Below are positions 24,930 through 37,559 of a DNA stretch of 64,000 bases, piece after piece. The position numbers and the translations under genes were made by a program. The stretch is from Rehmannia glutinosa (Eukaryota > Streptophyta > Magnoliopsida > Lamiales > Orobanchaceae), in the NCBI GenBank assembly GCA_016081115.2, contig JABTTQ020002531.1:186001-250000 (forward strand), given 5' to 3'. Numbering within the stretch: the first letter of the stretch is position 1; each line of letters starts with the position of its first letter. The notes below the pieces were generated by a model, which worked only from the letters and a program-made list of their open reading frames with translations, was not told the DNA's origin and ran no database searches.

Positions 24930-27268
24930 TGTAACGCCCCGAAATTTTGGACTATAAAAATATACAAATACATTCATTTTGCGAATACTTTGTTTAACAT
25001 AAGAAACAAAACTCGTTATAGCGAGCCATTTAATTTTTCAAAAAGAATAATAATTATAGCGGAAACAATCGCATAACATATTTGGAATAAAATTTGACAT
25101 CTACATATAATTCTAACAAACCACTTGTGACAGTGAAAAGACTTTGAAAATATCGCGTTCATACTTTTATTTATAAGAGAAAATAGGCATGTAAATATAT
25201 TTTATTTAAAATTCAATAGCAACAGTGGAAGCAAATTTAAAGTGTAGAAAATTCATATATTCATTTATTTCTAAGGACATCGGACATTTACTAATCTATA
25301 TATATAAAAAATCCCTTTTAGTCTATTTGCATAAATAAACTTAGAAAATCATAATAATTCAATAATTTCTTGTTTAATTAAAATTACCATTTAAAAATAA
25401 AAAGGACATTACTCCAATAGTTTCATAGGCCAGCCATTATCCACCGCCAATAACCATCGCCGACTCCTGAACCTGAAAAATTTGTTATATGTGGGGTGAG
25501 CGACACAGCTCAGTGGAGTATAAATTGTCCAAGCTAAATACACAGATATCTCACATAGGCATGCAAATACAATCCAATAGGACATAGCATAGATCATTTG
25601 AAAAACCGTAGACATAGACAATAGTTGCCTGCAGGGTTCCACCGAGGGATACATCGACCGGACCTCTTGAGTCCCTCGGCTCAATAGTGCTAAGAATCGT
25701 CACTACATATTCATGCAAAATAATCTAAGATTTAACAAGCGACAATAAAGTTTGGAAAACAAACCCCACCTTGAACGTAGCTTTGAAAATTTAGTAGAGC
25801 CTAGAAGTGTCGGATCTGATGCAAGCACGCCTAATCCTCGCTCGACAAAACGCCTAATCAATAGAAAATAATACTAATTAAAATCCTCGAATATTCTAAA
25901 CTTAATCTAAAAATCTTAGTTTAGGGGCATAATAGAATATATATATATATATATATATAAATAGAATTGATGGTTGAATTGGAATCAAATAGAAATTGGG
26001 AATTTAAGGCTAGTTTAATGGTTTGGGGTTGAAGGATAAATCATCGATAGTGTATAGAATGACCACATTCCCAAAATTCCTCCTTCTCCTTTTTCTCCCC
26101 CTCCCATGCGTACATCACCATCATCTCTCTCCTATATTCTCTTCTTTTTTTTTTCTCTTTCTTTTCCTTTTCCTTTTCTTTTTCTTTTTCTTTTCTCTTT
26201 TCTTTCTCTTTTCTTCCTACTTTTTCCTACCCCATTTTCGGTCAACCACCCCCAACCAAATCCCTCTTTTCTTACTTTCTTCACCAGCAACCTCACCCCC
26301 CTAATTTCCTTATTTTTTTCATTTCCTATCTTTCTCTTTTTCTCACTCATTTCCTACTTTTTCTTACTCCCAGGCCCAACAACCTCATCTTTCATTTTAT
26401 ATTCTTCTCTTTTTCTACTTCTTATCTCACGCCACCTTATTTCTTCTTCTTTCTTTCTTCTGTGGCCGATTACAACAAGCCCCCAAATTCCCTCTTTTTT
26501 CTTCTTCTTTTTTTTCTATTAAACTCCCACGCGCAGGCACACCGGCAGCAACGGGCGACGTGGCGCGGCGACGGCAAGGGGAGTACTTTCAGGCGGCGAC
26601 GCCGGCGGGATTTCTTTTGGTTCGGTTACGGGCCGGTTTGGGTTTCGGTCCAGATGTGATATTGGCAGTGGTGTATTCGAAGGATTTTGGGTTTCGGTTT
26701 GGGCCGTGGGTTTTCGATTTAGGTCTTGCTTCTTCCAGTAATGGCGTAATCGGGTGTGGTGATTTACTGTTGCCGCTTGGTTGGATAATTTTTGGGTTTG
26801 GGAATTGATTCTGGTTTGGGCAGTGAAAATTTACGTGAAGGAAGAAAAGATGATGGTTACCTGTGAAGGAAGAAAAGATGATGGTTACCTGTTTCTTATT
26901 TGCCGAACGTGATTTTTTTTTGTTTTTCTTGAATTGCTGATTAATTTATATATGCTTAATTAGGGTTAATTGTTTTAATCTCATAGGATTTTCATAAATC
27001 GGGTAAGATATCACAAGATTTGATATATTTGGAAGTTTAAAAACTAATATCTTGACATTCTAGAATTCTATTGGAATTGGGAAGGCTAAATTGATAAGGG
27101 ATCATATTAAATGGGGCTTGTTTAACTTGGAGTGGACAATTGGACATTCAATTCGAAAGATGGGCTTGAATTAAAAAAAATAATTATTAGCCCCTAAAAA
27201 AATAAACTAACTAAAAATCAAAAAATCACAAACTTAATAAAAGCCCGAAATATAAATTTGGTATTACA
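24930..27268 (-). repeat. 3' LTR of the gypsy-type element
   Basis: It contains a TA microsatellite (25938-25962), a long pyrimidine tract of CTTTTC units (26140-26215) and a GC-rich segment (26530-26650). The long frames there are low-complexity and are not genes. A 28-base direct duplication of GTGAAGGAAGAAAAGATGAT-type sequence at 26834-26892 is absent from the other LTR. Confidence 0.92.
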
Positions 27269-27965
27269 AACTATCCCCATTAAAAATAATTTCGTCTCTA
27301 AATTCAATTAACTTAATTACTAAAATCAAATATCGTCTTAATATCATGCTATAATTCATTCTTTTATTCTCAAGTTTGGATCGTCCTTGCCATCTCAACT
27401 ATTGTTATAAGGAACTCCACTAAAGGTAAATATGCCTCCAGGTTATTCTGAAAATCCAAAATACATGTCCCTTAAAGTTCTATTGTCCTTTTAGTTTGTC
27501 CATCAGTCTACTGAAATAGATGGTATAGTCCACTAAAATTTAACCATGTTCCCATACATTGTTGCAAGTTCTCCAAATATTCAAAGTGAACTAGTATCTA
27601 TATGATAGTCTCACTTTGTTTCTCTTATGTACCATTGAGCAAATCTAATCTAAATGATATATCATCCGCATAAAGTGTGTAGACTTGGTGGTCGGTCACA
27701 AATAACCCATATCGTGATTTTCCTTAGTTGAAAGTGATCAGCTTACAACAAAGTCAATATCTATATACTCTCATCCGTCATTCGATAATCTCAAATGTCT
27801 TAACAAATTCTAGATCGTTGGTGTTTGATCTTAACTTGTTGACGTGTCATGCATTTATCCACAAGTTCCAATACTTCCTATCAAAAATATATTTTGCATC
27901 TCTAGACAAATCTTTGTAACTCATAGGTGAGTTGTGTACGGTATCAATGTGCTTAACTTAGTATC

Positions 27966-28356
27966 CAATGGCGGACCAAGGGGGCAAGGGGGGCCATTGC
28001 CCTTCAAAATTTTCCAAAATTTTTTTCCCCAAAAATTTTTGAAATTATATTTTAAAGGGTAAAATAAATTAATTAATTTACAATTGCCCCCCAAAATTTT
28101 CAAAAAAAAAAAGAATTCCCCCAAAATTTTCCAAAAATTTCTTTTCCCCAAAAATTTTCCAAATTATTTTTTAAAGGTAAAATAAATGAACTAATTTACA
28201 ATTTTCGCTCCAAAATTTGATAAAATTTTAAATAGTTGTCTTTTACAATATAAAAAACCATTAATTATGGGTAGTATATGGAAAAAAATTCACATAGTAT
28301 AAATTTATAAACTCGGTCCGTTTTCCCCCCAAAGTCGAAATCTGCGTCCGCCTTTG
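27966..28356. mobile_element. 391-bp hAT-type MITE inside gypsy pol
   Basis: Starts CAATGGCGGACC and ends GTCCGCCTTTG, giving imperfect terminal inverted repeats (CAAWGGCGGAC). It is flanked by a perfect 8-bp duplication TTAGTATC (27958-27965 and 28357-28364), the length made by hAT transposases. The interior contains two tandem copies of a TTCCCCAAAAATTTT...AATTTACAATT unit of about 110 bases. No coding sequence. Confidence 0.85.
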
Positions 28357-30239
28357 TTAGTATCACGAGTTCTTCCTTAATTACAATCAAAATTCCTTTG
28401 TAGGCTAATGCACCATTAGCAACCATAAAAATCTATTGAGGTCTGCAATTAGATCATGATTTCTTATCTTGCCTAAAACTTATATGCCACTTGTATCTCA
28501 TTAAATCTTATTTCTAAGTACAAGTCGTTCAAATATTGTTGCAATAATTTCAATCCACAAGAAGGTATGACAACCACTATTATCAACTTAGCAAACTTTG
28601 TCACTAATTTATTCTTGTTCTATGGGTAACTTGGTCAATTTTCCTTTAAGTTCTCACAAATTCTCCTCACACTTCTCTGTCCAACTGAAACTTCTCAAAT
28701 TTCCTCGTCAAACTAGTCGTTGGTATTGTCATATCCCAAAAAAATATTCTATAAACCTTATGTAATACCTCGAGAGTCATAGGAAACTCCAAACTTCGTT
28801 CGCAATCATAGACGCCATTATTAACAACTTCGAGTTTAACCAGGCCGACTTAAATTCCTCATGAACAAATATTACACAGTCTAACTACAATTTAAACTCA
28901 TTAAAACTCAGTGGGTGATATCGAGACCTCAAATAGATCCTAAATAAGACACTAGATCCTTTAAGTAATCAAATGAATCATTTATTCTTAGCATTGGGTA
29001 CTTGTTTTGTAATCCAATAAATTCTCCATATAATAAATATACTCCATATATCCATCTTATCTTAACAACCATGATTAGCTCTCCTCGTGGTGATACTCTA
29101 AGTCGGATAAATCATTTAACAAATAATTCTTGTAATTTCACGATCTAATCCCTTCAACATCATCCTATGGTGAATTTGACATCGGTCTTTTGTCCCAAGT
29201 AAAAGTCAATAATGGATTCTATTTGTCTATCCAATGGACTCCCAAATAAAAGTTCCTAAAAATATATTTCATAGCCTCGAAAATTAGCATATTGACCATT
29301 TTCAAAACAAAGATTGGGAACCTTTGCACTAACCAAATGCTCGACAATTTCAATTCTTAAATTTTCCGTTGCTTTCTTTCCGACACTAGTTGGGGTACAA
29401 AAGATTAGTCCTTGCCCGTAGAAAAACAAACTCATATTATTAATGCATCGAACACTATCTCCTTATGGAATTCTCTATACTTTCCGACTCTTACTAAACT
29501 AGTCAATGCCTAAGATCACATCAAAATTGTCCCTTCATATAAATAAATTTCTAAATCCAATCCACTAATTTTCGTTTCACGACTTCAAACATCCAAACAA
29601 TAACAATTATCTTTCCAAAAATATACTAACCTCATAACCATCCTAATGTATTATCATTAACACTTAAATGAAATGAGCATGTCGTAAATCAAAAATATAT
29701 TCAACTTTAAAGATACTAAGGTCCATCCAAAATCTATGTTGCTAGTATTTCAACTCATAGTCAATCTTAACATTCTAGATCATCTATTGTTTGAATAAAT
29801 TCGTAATGAACCTCATGTATTCTATCACAATTGTCCTTTTGGGTCTTCTAGAGTTTGTGTTAGCCTCTATATTTCTCTATAGAATTCATCAATATCTTGT
29901 AAGAGTCCAATAGTTAAATTCTATCGTATGTGCTATGCATCCATAAAAATACAATTGAATCATTTTTTTCCGCAATAGAAGTCATGTAATTTGTCGATAG
30001 TAATAGTAATAGCAATAGCAATAAGCGATAGCAATGGCGATAGCTTGATAGAAGTAGCAATAGAACTTTTGAAAATTTATCTTCGTACCTTGGCTTTGGA
30101 GTTGGCGTGGCATAGCGGTGGTGGATTCGTAGATGTTTTTTCATTTATTTTAAAACTTACTTATTCATTTATCGAGTACACACACGAAAAATACATGTAT
30201 ATATGTATATAATTTTTTTCAAGTCTGAAAGGTAGACCC

Positions 30240-30251
30240 GCTCCGATACCA
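30240..30251 (-). other. Primer-binding site of the gypsy-type element
   Basis: The minus strand reads TGGTATCGGAGC two bases after the LTR. It matches the initiator methionine tRNA complement (TGGTATCAGAGC) with one change. It defines the right LTR as the 5' LTR. Confidence 0.85.
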
Positions 30252-30253
30252 CC

Positions 30254-32553
30254 CGTAACGCCCGAAATTTTGGACTATAAAATATACTGAGATACATTTA
30301 TTTTGCCGAATACTTTGTTTAACATAAGAAACAAAACTCGTTATAGCGAGCCATTTAATTTTTCAAAAAGAATAATAATTATAGCGGAAACAATCGCATA
30401 ACATATTTGGAATAAAATTTGACATCTACATATAATTCTAATGGACCACTTGTGGTGAAAAACTTTGAAAATATCGCGTTCATACTTTTATTTATAAGAG
30501 AAAATAGGCATGTAAATATATTTTATTAAAAATTCAATAGCAATGGAAGCAAATTTAAAGTGTAGAAAATTCATATATTCATTTATTTCTAAGGACATCG
30601 GACATTTACTAATCTATATATATAAAAAATCCCTTTTAGTCTATTTGCATAAATAAACTTAGAAAATCATAATAATTCAATAATTTCTTGTTTAATTAAA
30701 ATTACCATTTAAAAATAAAAGGACATTACTCCAATAGTTTCATAGGTCATCCATTATCCACCGCCAATAACCATCGCCGACTCGAACCCGAAAAATTTGT
30801 TATATGTGGGGTGAGCGACACAACTCGGTGGAGTATAAATTGTCCAAGCTAAATACTGTGAGATATCTCACAGGCATGCAAATACAATCCGATAGGACAT
30901 AGCATAGATCATTTGAAAAACCGTAGACATAGACAATAGTTGCTTTGCGGGTTCCACCGAGGGATACATCGACCGGACCTCTTGAGTCCCCTGGCTCAAT
31001 AGTCTGCCTAAGAATCGTACTACATATTCATGCAAAATAATCTAAGCATTTAACAAGGACAATAAAGTTTGGAAAACAAACCCCACCTTGAACGTAGCTT
31101 TGAAAATTTAGTAGAGCCTAGAAGTGTCGGATGCAAGCACGCCTAATCCTCGCCGACAAAACGCCTAATCAATATAAAATAATACTAATTAAAATCCTCG
31201 AATATTCTAAACTTAATCTAAAAATCTTAGTTTAGGGGCATAATAGAATATATATATATATATATATAAAAAAATAGAATTGATGGTTGAATTGGAATCA
31301 AAATAGAAATTGGGAATTTAAGGCTAGTTTAATGGTTTGGGGTTGAAGGATAAATCATTAATAGTGATATAGGACCACATTCCCAAAATTCCTCCTTCTC
31401 CTTTTTCCCCCTCCCATGCGTACATCACCATCATCTCTCTCCTATATTCTCTTCTTTTTTTCTCTTTCTTTTCATTTTCCTTTTCTTTTTCTTTTTCTTT
31501 TCTCTTTTCTTTCTATTTTCTTCCTACTTTTTCCTACCCCATTTTCGGTCAACCACCCCCAACCAAATCCCTCTTTTCTTACTTTCTTCACCAGCAACCT
31601 CACCCCCCTAATTTCCTTTTTTTTTTTCATTTCCTATCTTTCTCTTTTTCTCACTCCTTTCCTACTTTTTCTTACTCCCAGGCCCAACAACCTCATCTTT
31701 CATTTTTTTATTCTTCTCTTTTTCTACTTCTTATCTCACGCCACCTTATTTCTTCTTCTTTCTTTCTTCTGTGGCCGATTACAACAAGCCCCCCCAAATT
31801 CCCTCTTTTCTTCTTCTTTTCTTTCTATTAAACTCCCACGCGCAGGCACACCGGCAGCAACGGGCGACGTGGCGCGGCGACGGCAAGGGGAGTACTTTCA
31901 GGCGGCGACACCGGTGGGATTTCTTTTTGTTCGGTTACGGGCTGGTTTGGGTTTCGGGCCAGGTGTGATATTGTCAGTGGTGTATTCGAAGGATTTTGGG
32001 TTTCGGTTTGGGCCGTGGGTTTTCGATTTAGGTCTTGCTTCTTCCAGCAATGGCGTAATCGGGGGTGGTGATTTACTGTTGCCGCTTGGTTGGATAATTT
32101 TTGGGTTTGGGAATTGATTCTGGTTTGGGCAGTGAAAATTTACGTGAAGGAAGAAAAGATGATGGTTACCTGTTTCTTATTTGCCGAACGTGATTTTTTT
32201 TTTGTTTTCCTTGAATTGCGGATTAATTTATATAGACTTAATTAGGGTTAATTGTTTTAATCTCATAGGATTTTCATAAATCGGGTAAGATATCACAAGA
32301 TTTGATATATTTGGAAGTTTAATAACTAATATCTTGACATTCTAGAATTCTATTGGAATTGGACTGGGCTAAATTGATAAGGGATCATATTAAATGGGGC
32401 ATTTTTAAGCTTGAGTGCGGACAATTGGACATTGAATTCGAAAGATTGGGCTTGAATTAAAAAAATAATTATTAGCCCCTAAAAAAATAAACTAACTAAA
32501 AATCAAAAAATCACAAACTTAATAAAAGCCCGAAATATAAATTTGGTATTACA
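30254..32553 (-). repeat. 5' LTR of the gypsy-type element
   Basis: Direct repeat of 24930-27268 with the same TA, pyrimidine and GC-rich segments. The 233-codon open frame at 31416-32117 is a low-complexity product of the pyrimidine tract and is not called as a gene. Confidence 0.92.
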
Positions 32554-32558
32554 ATGAT

Positions 32559-32945
32559 GGTCATGCTATATAACGTCCATGTTGTGAAAAAAAATGCATG
32601 AAAACCATTTTTGAATGAAATATGTGAAAATTTGGCAAAGGGGACGAAAAATGGCCAAAATAAGTTAAACTTGCGAATGCTGAAGACAGAACCATTTTAA
32701 TCCAAGATTTTGCTTAGGGCGACCGGTCGTGGTTGAGGGGCGGACAGGTTGCCCTCAACCCCTTCAGCCCACTGTCTGTCAGTTTTTCCAAAATCCGAAT
32801 TTTCAACCAAAAATCCGATTTTTCGCCCCTAAGTTTTAAAAACGTGTAAAATGCAAACGTAAGCTTCATTCAATATGCATTATGCCTAACCGAGCTCGTA
32901 TTGATGAAAAAGTCTCGGAAGATAGCGGTTTTGTAAAAATGTCCG
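32559..32945 (-). other. 3' untranslated part of copia element 2, next to pol
   Basis: Non-coding, with an internal CGACCGGTCG palindrome (about 32719-32728), a motif that also recurs in this element's LTRs. It is separated from 24081-24929 by the gypsy-type insertion. Confidence 0.6.
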
Positions 32946-33530
32946 CTAATTGATCTTGAGATGGTACAAAAGATATCTCAATTTACGTTTTGAAACACAA
33001 TCCCTTAGAAAATGATGTCGAATCTCAATATGTTTAGTACGGTTATGATGAACCGGGTTTTGAGGAATATTTATAGCGGATATATTATCACAAAAGATAG
33101 GTACATTTTCAAAAGAGCATTTGTAATCCGCTAAGGTTTGTTTCATCAAAGAAGTTGAGTACAACAAAATGCGGCGGAAATATATTCGGCCGGTAGTTGA
33201 AAGAGAAACACAATTTTGCTTCTTTGAAAACCAAGAAACTAGGCAATCGCCTAAAAATTGACATGATCCGGAAGTACTTTTCGATCATCAATATTTCCCG
33301 CATAATCCGAATCACTATAACCTTTAAGAGAAAAATTTTCATTCTTTGGATAAAATAAACCATATTGAATGGTGCCTTTCAAATATCGAAAAATCCTTTT
33401 AACGTCACTCATGTGAGATTCTTTGGGATTGTTTTGAAAACGAGCACATAGGCATACGGCATGAAGAATGTCCGGTCTACTAGCGGTTAAATAAAGTAAA
33501 CTACCAATCATACTCGATACTTTGATTCAT
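32946..33530 (-). pseudogene. RNase H domain of copia element 2
   Basis: The minus strand gives 'IGSLLYLTASRPDI', 'VKRIFRYLKGTIQYGL' and 'GYSDSDYAG', followed after a shift by 'FCDNISAINI' and 'HHNRTKHIEIRHHFLRD'. This is the usual copia RNase H order. The frame breaks at about 33251 and again near 33167. The terminal 'LADIFTKPL' block is degenerate. Confidence 0.88.
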
Positions 33531-33559
33531 CCACGGACTTGCCTTTCTCATCTTCGTCA

Positions 33560-34480
33560 ATTTTGACATTTGTTGCCATAGGAGTAGAGGCGGTTCTTCC
33601 TTCTTCAATGCCGAACTTTTTCAAAAGTTCTTTTGTATACTTTGATTGCGAAATATAAATACCTTCTTGACATTGCTTAATTTGAAGTCAAGAAAGAAGT
33701 TAAGCTCCCCATCATACTCATCTCGAATTCTCCTTGCATTAACTTAGAAAATTTCTTGCACAAAGAATCATTAGTAGCACCAAAGATAATATCATCAACA
33801 TATATTTACACAAGTAAACAATCTTGCCCTTTTTCAAAAACAAAGAGAGTTGTATCAACTTTACCTCTTATAAAACCATTTTGCAAAAGAAAAGAGCTAA
33901 GTCTATCATACCATGCACGGGGTCTTGTTTTAAACCATACAAGGCCTTTTTAAGTTTATAAACATCATTTGGCCTAGAGAAATTTTCAAACCCCGGAGGT
34001 TGTTTTACATAGACTTCTTCTTGAATAATACCATTTAAGAAAGCGGATTTAACATCCATTTGGTAAAGTTTGAAATTTTTAAAACAAGAATAGGCAATTA
34101 AAATACGAATAGCTTCTAAACGTGCTACGGTGCAAAAGTTTCATCATAGTCAATACCTTCTTCTTGACAATACCCTTGAGCTACTAACCTTGCCTTATTT
34201 CGAACAATGTTGCCTTGATCATCAAGTTTGTTTAGGAATACCCATTTTGTACCAATAATAGTTTGAGATGGAGGACAAGGTACCAATTCCCATACATCAT
34301 TTCTTTCAAATTGATTCAACTCCTCTTGCATCTCTAGGAACCAATCCTCATCCTCAATAGCCTCTTTAGCATTTTTAGGCTCTTTTTGAGAAATAAGAGC
34401 TTTCTCGGCAAATTTTCTCCGAGTCATCACTTTGTCAAGGATCACCAATAATAAGATCTTTTGGGTGATCTCCCTCAAAT
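33560..34480 (-). pseudogene. Reverse transcriptase of copia element 2
   Basis: 'WFLEMQEELNQFERNDVWEL' and 'ARLVAQGYCQEEGIDYDETF' lie at 34125-34400, and 'MDVKSAFLNGIIQEEVYV' plus 'LYGLKQ' at 33900-34059. A 'VDDIIFG' active site lies at about 33785-33805, preceded by a degenerate residue where copia elements have Tyr. Frameshifts occur near 34125 and 33868. It lies downstream of integrase, confirming copia order. Confidence 0.9.
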
Positions 34481-35990
34481 TTTAATGCAACGGGAAGATC
34501 CGAGATATCACCTCTATCTTCTTGAGGACCTTTTGAAGTGGACGGTTGATCATTTGATGTGGGACGGTTGATCATTAATTTCAATGATATCCTCTTCATC
34601 ACTTTCATCATTAGGAATTCTTTCAACTCCCGAAGCTTCATTGAATTTGACATGGATGGATTCTTCAACAACTCCACTAGTCTTATTGTAAACTCGATAT
34701 GCTTTGTTTTTGTTGAATATCCCATAAATATTCCTTCATCGGCCTTAGGATTAAGTTTGTCCAATTGATCCTTGGTATTCAAAATAAAGCATTTACACCC
34801 AAATATCTTGAAATAACTAATATTTGGAGTTCTTCCTTTCCAAAGCTCATATGGAGTTTTATTCATTTTAGGACGAATATAAACTCGATTAATGACATAG
34901 CAAGCGGTACTTACGGCTTCGGCCCAAAAATATTTTGGAAGTGAGAATTCATTGAGCATGGTGACTCATTTCTTGTAATGTCCGATTTTTCCGTTCGGCT
35001 ACTCCATTTTGTTGAGGTATCCTTGGAGCCGAGAAATTATGAGCATATCCTTTGGTTTCACAAAATACTCTAAATTCACCGTCAAATTCTCCACCTCGAT
35101 CGCCGAATAGACTTGATAGTATCTTCTTTTTCATTCTCAATAAGTCTACACAACTTAACAAACTCATTAACGCCATCGCTTTTATTGGTAAGAAAAAGAG
35201 CCCAAGTATATCTAGAAAAATCATCGACGATAACAAAAGTGTAATGTTTTCCACTTAGACTAGTCAGTACCAATATCCCCATACAAGTCAAGGTGAAGCA
35301 TTTGTAGGGGTTTGGTTGTGGAAATATCGTTTTTGGGCTTGAAACTACTTTTAACTAATTTGTTCTTTTGACAAGTGTCACATAAGCCAAGATTTTCAAA
35401 ATTCAATTTAGGTAGTCCTTTCACATGTTGGTTTTTGTAAATATTTTTCAAATTCTTGTATCCAACATGTCCAAGTCGCCTATGTCATAAGCTAGTTAAA
35501 TCATTATTGGCGACTAAACAAGAAACATTTTGACTAACCAAATCACTTGTACAAATTTTGTAAAGATTGTCTTTTCTATTTGCTTCACAAATAATTTCAT
35601 CATTTTTAAGTATAAGACATTTTTCTTTATTAAAGGAAACATCATATTTTGAGTCACAAAGTTGGCTAACACTTATCAAATTAAACTTAAGCCCTTCAAC
35701 TAATAGAACATTACTAAGAGAGAAAGAAGAGTTACCAATTTCTCCATTTCCAAGAATTTTTCCTTTGCCATTGCGAACATGACCATACCCTCTTCTTGGA
35801 GCTTGATGTTGGTAAAAAGTTCTCTCCTCCCGGTCATATGGCATGAACATCCGCGTCCACGAGCCATTTTGAATCTTCCATTGTTGTTATAGCCCCTATT
35901 ACCTACAAAAGAATTTCTTTTAGGTACCCCTATAATTTTGGGGTCCGTGGGGGTTAGTCTTGAGACCTTTGGGTCTCCAAACATGTCTTG
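34435..35990 (-). pseudogene. Protease and integrase of copia element 2
   Basis: The protease starts near 35870. The region that should encode the catalytic Asp-Ser-Gly reads GACGCGGATGTTC, so an expected GACAGC codon pair has become GACGC, shifting the frame. Downstream 'HMTGRRELF' and 'LLVEGLKFNLISVSQL' confirm the family. GAG-pre-integrase and integrase follow: 'CDTCQKNKLVKSSF', 'LHLDLYGDIG', 'DDFSRYTW', 'IPQQNGVAERKNRT' and, at 34700-34959, 'KTPYELWKGRTPN'. At least four frameshifts. Confidence 0.88.
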
Positions 35991-37502
35991 AGCTATTTCT
36001 CAATTTGCAATTATTAGCATAATGTCCAACTTTGCCACAATAAAAACAAGTAGGAGTATTATAATTATTAGCACGTACAAAAAGTTGGACCTTGGTTATT
36101 TTTCTTAAAAACACTTTGAAATGGCTTATAACCAAGTCCCGATTTGGAATGCTCACATCTTTGTGCATCTAAAATTTTGTGACTTTATCCGTACTTATGT
36201 TGAAACGATGCACATCATTTTTCAAACATTCAATATCTTTTGTGAGCAATTCCTTTTCGGTTTCAAGAGAATGAATTCTAGTAAGAGTAAGAGCATGAGC
36301 TTTGTCTAGAGATTCATAAGAGGTAAATAATTTTTCCTTTTCAACCTTAATCTCCTTATGCTCCTTTTTCAAATTTTTGTATTTAACGATTAAATTTTGA
36401 AACTCAATTTGCAATTCATCAAAATCACATTGCAAGTCATCAACTATGGAGGAAGTAGAAGAATTTGAGTGTACCTCATTGTTTTCTTCGTCTATAGCCA
36501 TGAGACCGTGTTCGGTTTCTCCTTCTTCATCGGTTGTTTCGAGTAGTTCATCCCATGTTTTGACTTCCGCATTTAGAGCCTTCTTTTTTGTGAAAGGCTT
36601 CCTTTTCTTTTGCTCCTCTTCATCGAAGCTTGCAATCAATCGGCAATGAAGTGCCCGAGTTTTCCGCATTTAAAGCAAGCATTATCTCTTGGTTTTCTTG
36701 CTTTATTTTTATTCACAAATTTTGCAAATTTTCGAACAAGTGCGACCGTCTCCTCATCATCATCATCATTATCATAGTATGCATTATTAGAAGAAGAAGC
36801 AAGACCTTTAGGAATAATTTGCATACCCGATTGATTTGTGGATGGTTTGGAATTTTTCCTCTCCTTGAGATAGACTTCATAGATGAGTAGATTTCCAATA
36901 AGCTCATCAAACTTGAGTGTCTCAAGATTTTGTGCCTCCGTGATTGCCGTTACTTTTTCGGACCATGAGCCAGGGGAAGTGCATTTAATACCTTGGTCAC
37001 CTTGTCTTCTTCGGAGATGACTTTGCGAGGGCCACAAGAGGATTGACAATATTGTCAAGCCTTTCCGCCATCTTGGAGATGCTTTCGCCATCATACATGT
37101 TAAAGTTTTTGAAGTCTTTAACAAGCATGGTCTTTCTTGCTTGCTTGACTTTCTTAGTCCCTTCATAGATTGTCTCCAATTTTTCCCAAACCTCATGTGC
37201 CGACCTTATGCCTCTTATGCGATTGTACTCGGTGGCGGTAAGAGAACAATGCAAAATATTTAAGGCCTTACCGTTTAGAGAGAAAGCCTTTTTGTCGTTT
37301 TCATCAAACTCCTTGAAAGGTTTAGGAGCCAAGGTGCCATCCTCCGATTTATTTGTTGGTTGATCAACTCCTTCAATGACCACATTCCAAATGTCGAACC
37401 CGCACCCTTGTAGGAAGCACTCCATACGGTCTTTCCAAAATGCGTAGTTGTTGGCGTCGAATAGTGGTGGCTTATTGGTGGATGAGCATCATTTGTAGCC
37501 AT
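35920..37502 (-). pseudogene. gag of copia element 2 with two zinc knuckles
   Basis: ATG at 37502, 43 bases after the primer site. Capsid-like UBN2 sequence is at 36997-37425 ('MECFLQGCGFDIW', 'VWEKLETIYEGT'). A first CCHC knuckle 'CFKCGKLGHFIAD' is near 36640-36680. A long charged heptad-rich stretch, probably coiled coil, is at 36180-36500 ('KNLKKEHKEIKVEKEKL'). A second knuckle 'CFYCGKVGHYANNC' is near 36010-36055. Frame breaks are at about 37275, 37000 and 36640. Two knuckles separated by a coiled coil is the layout of SIRE-type copia Gag; this lineage call is tentative. Confidence 0.86.
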
Positions 37503-37544
37503 GGATCTTTCCTCTTTACTCGGAACAAGCTAGCCAAAGAGTTT

Positions 37545-37557
37545 GGCTTTGATACCA
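37545..37557 (-). other. Primer-binding site of copia element 2
   Basis: The minus strand reads TGGTATCAAAGCC two bases after the end of the 5' LTR. It is a typical copia primer site complementary to initiator methionine tRNA. Confidence 0.9.
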
Positions 37558-37559
37558 CT

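Larger units (their letters stand above)
27269..30253 (-). pseudogene. Decayed gypsy pol (RT, RNase H, integrase remnants)
   Basis: Read on the minus strand across many stops and shifts, the order is gypsy-like. RT finger remnants are at about 29000-29160. A 'SFL.LSRYY.RFIEYFF' block of the RT connection is near 28730-28800, and 'WTEKCEEN' near 28660-28690. An integrase C-terminal remnant with 'TDGQTKR' then 'LDFQNNLEAYLPLVEF' lies at about 27410-27520. These blocks match the usual plant Ty3/gypsy 'EVRSFLGLAGYYRRFI', 'WTEKCEESF' and 'QTDGQTERV' motifs. Gag and protease are not recognised. A CTATTAC-type repeat at 29990-30060 sits near the primer site. There is no intact frame. Confidence 0.7.
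24930..32553 (-). mobile_element. Ty3/gypsy-type LTR element with 2.3 kb LTRs, minus strand, nested in copia element 2
   Basis: LTRs are at 24930-27268 and 30254-32553 (TGTAACGCC...GGTATTACA; the right copy starts CGTAACG). A perfect 5-bp target duplication ATGAT is at 24925-24929 and 32554-32558. The primer site next to the right LTR gives minus orientation. The interior is only about 3 kb and holds degenerate gypsy pol sequence plus a MITE. The LTRs are very similar while the interior is badly decayed, which suggests mobilisation in trans. Confidence 0.88.

Noticed and set aside
31416..32117. 233-codon open frame in the gypsy-type LTR (and its partner at 26023-26808)
   Set aside because: It is generated by a long pyrimidine tract giving Phe/Leu/Ser repeats, lies wholly inside an LTR and has no domain.
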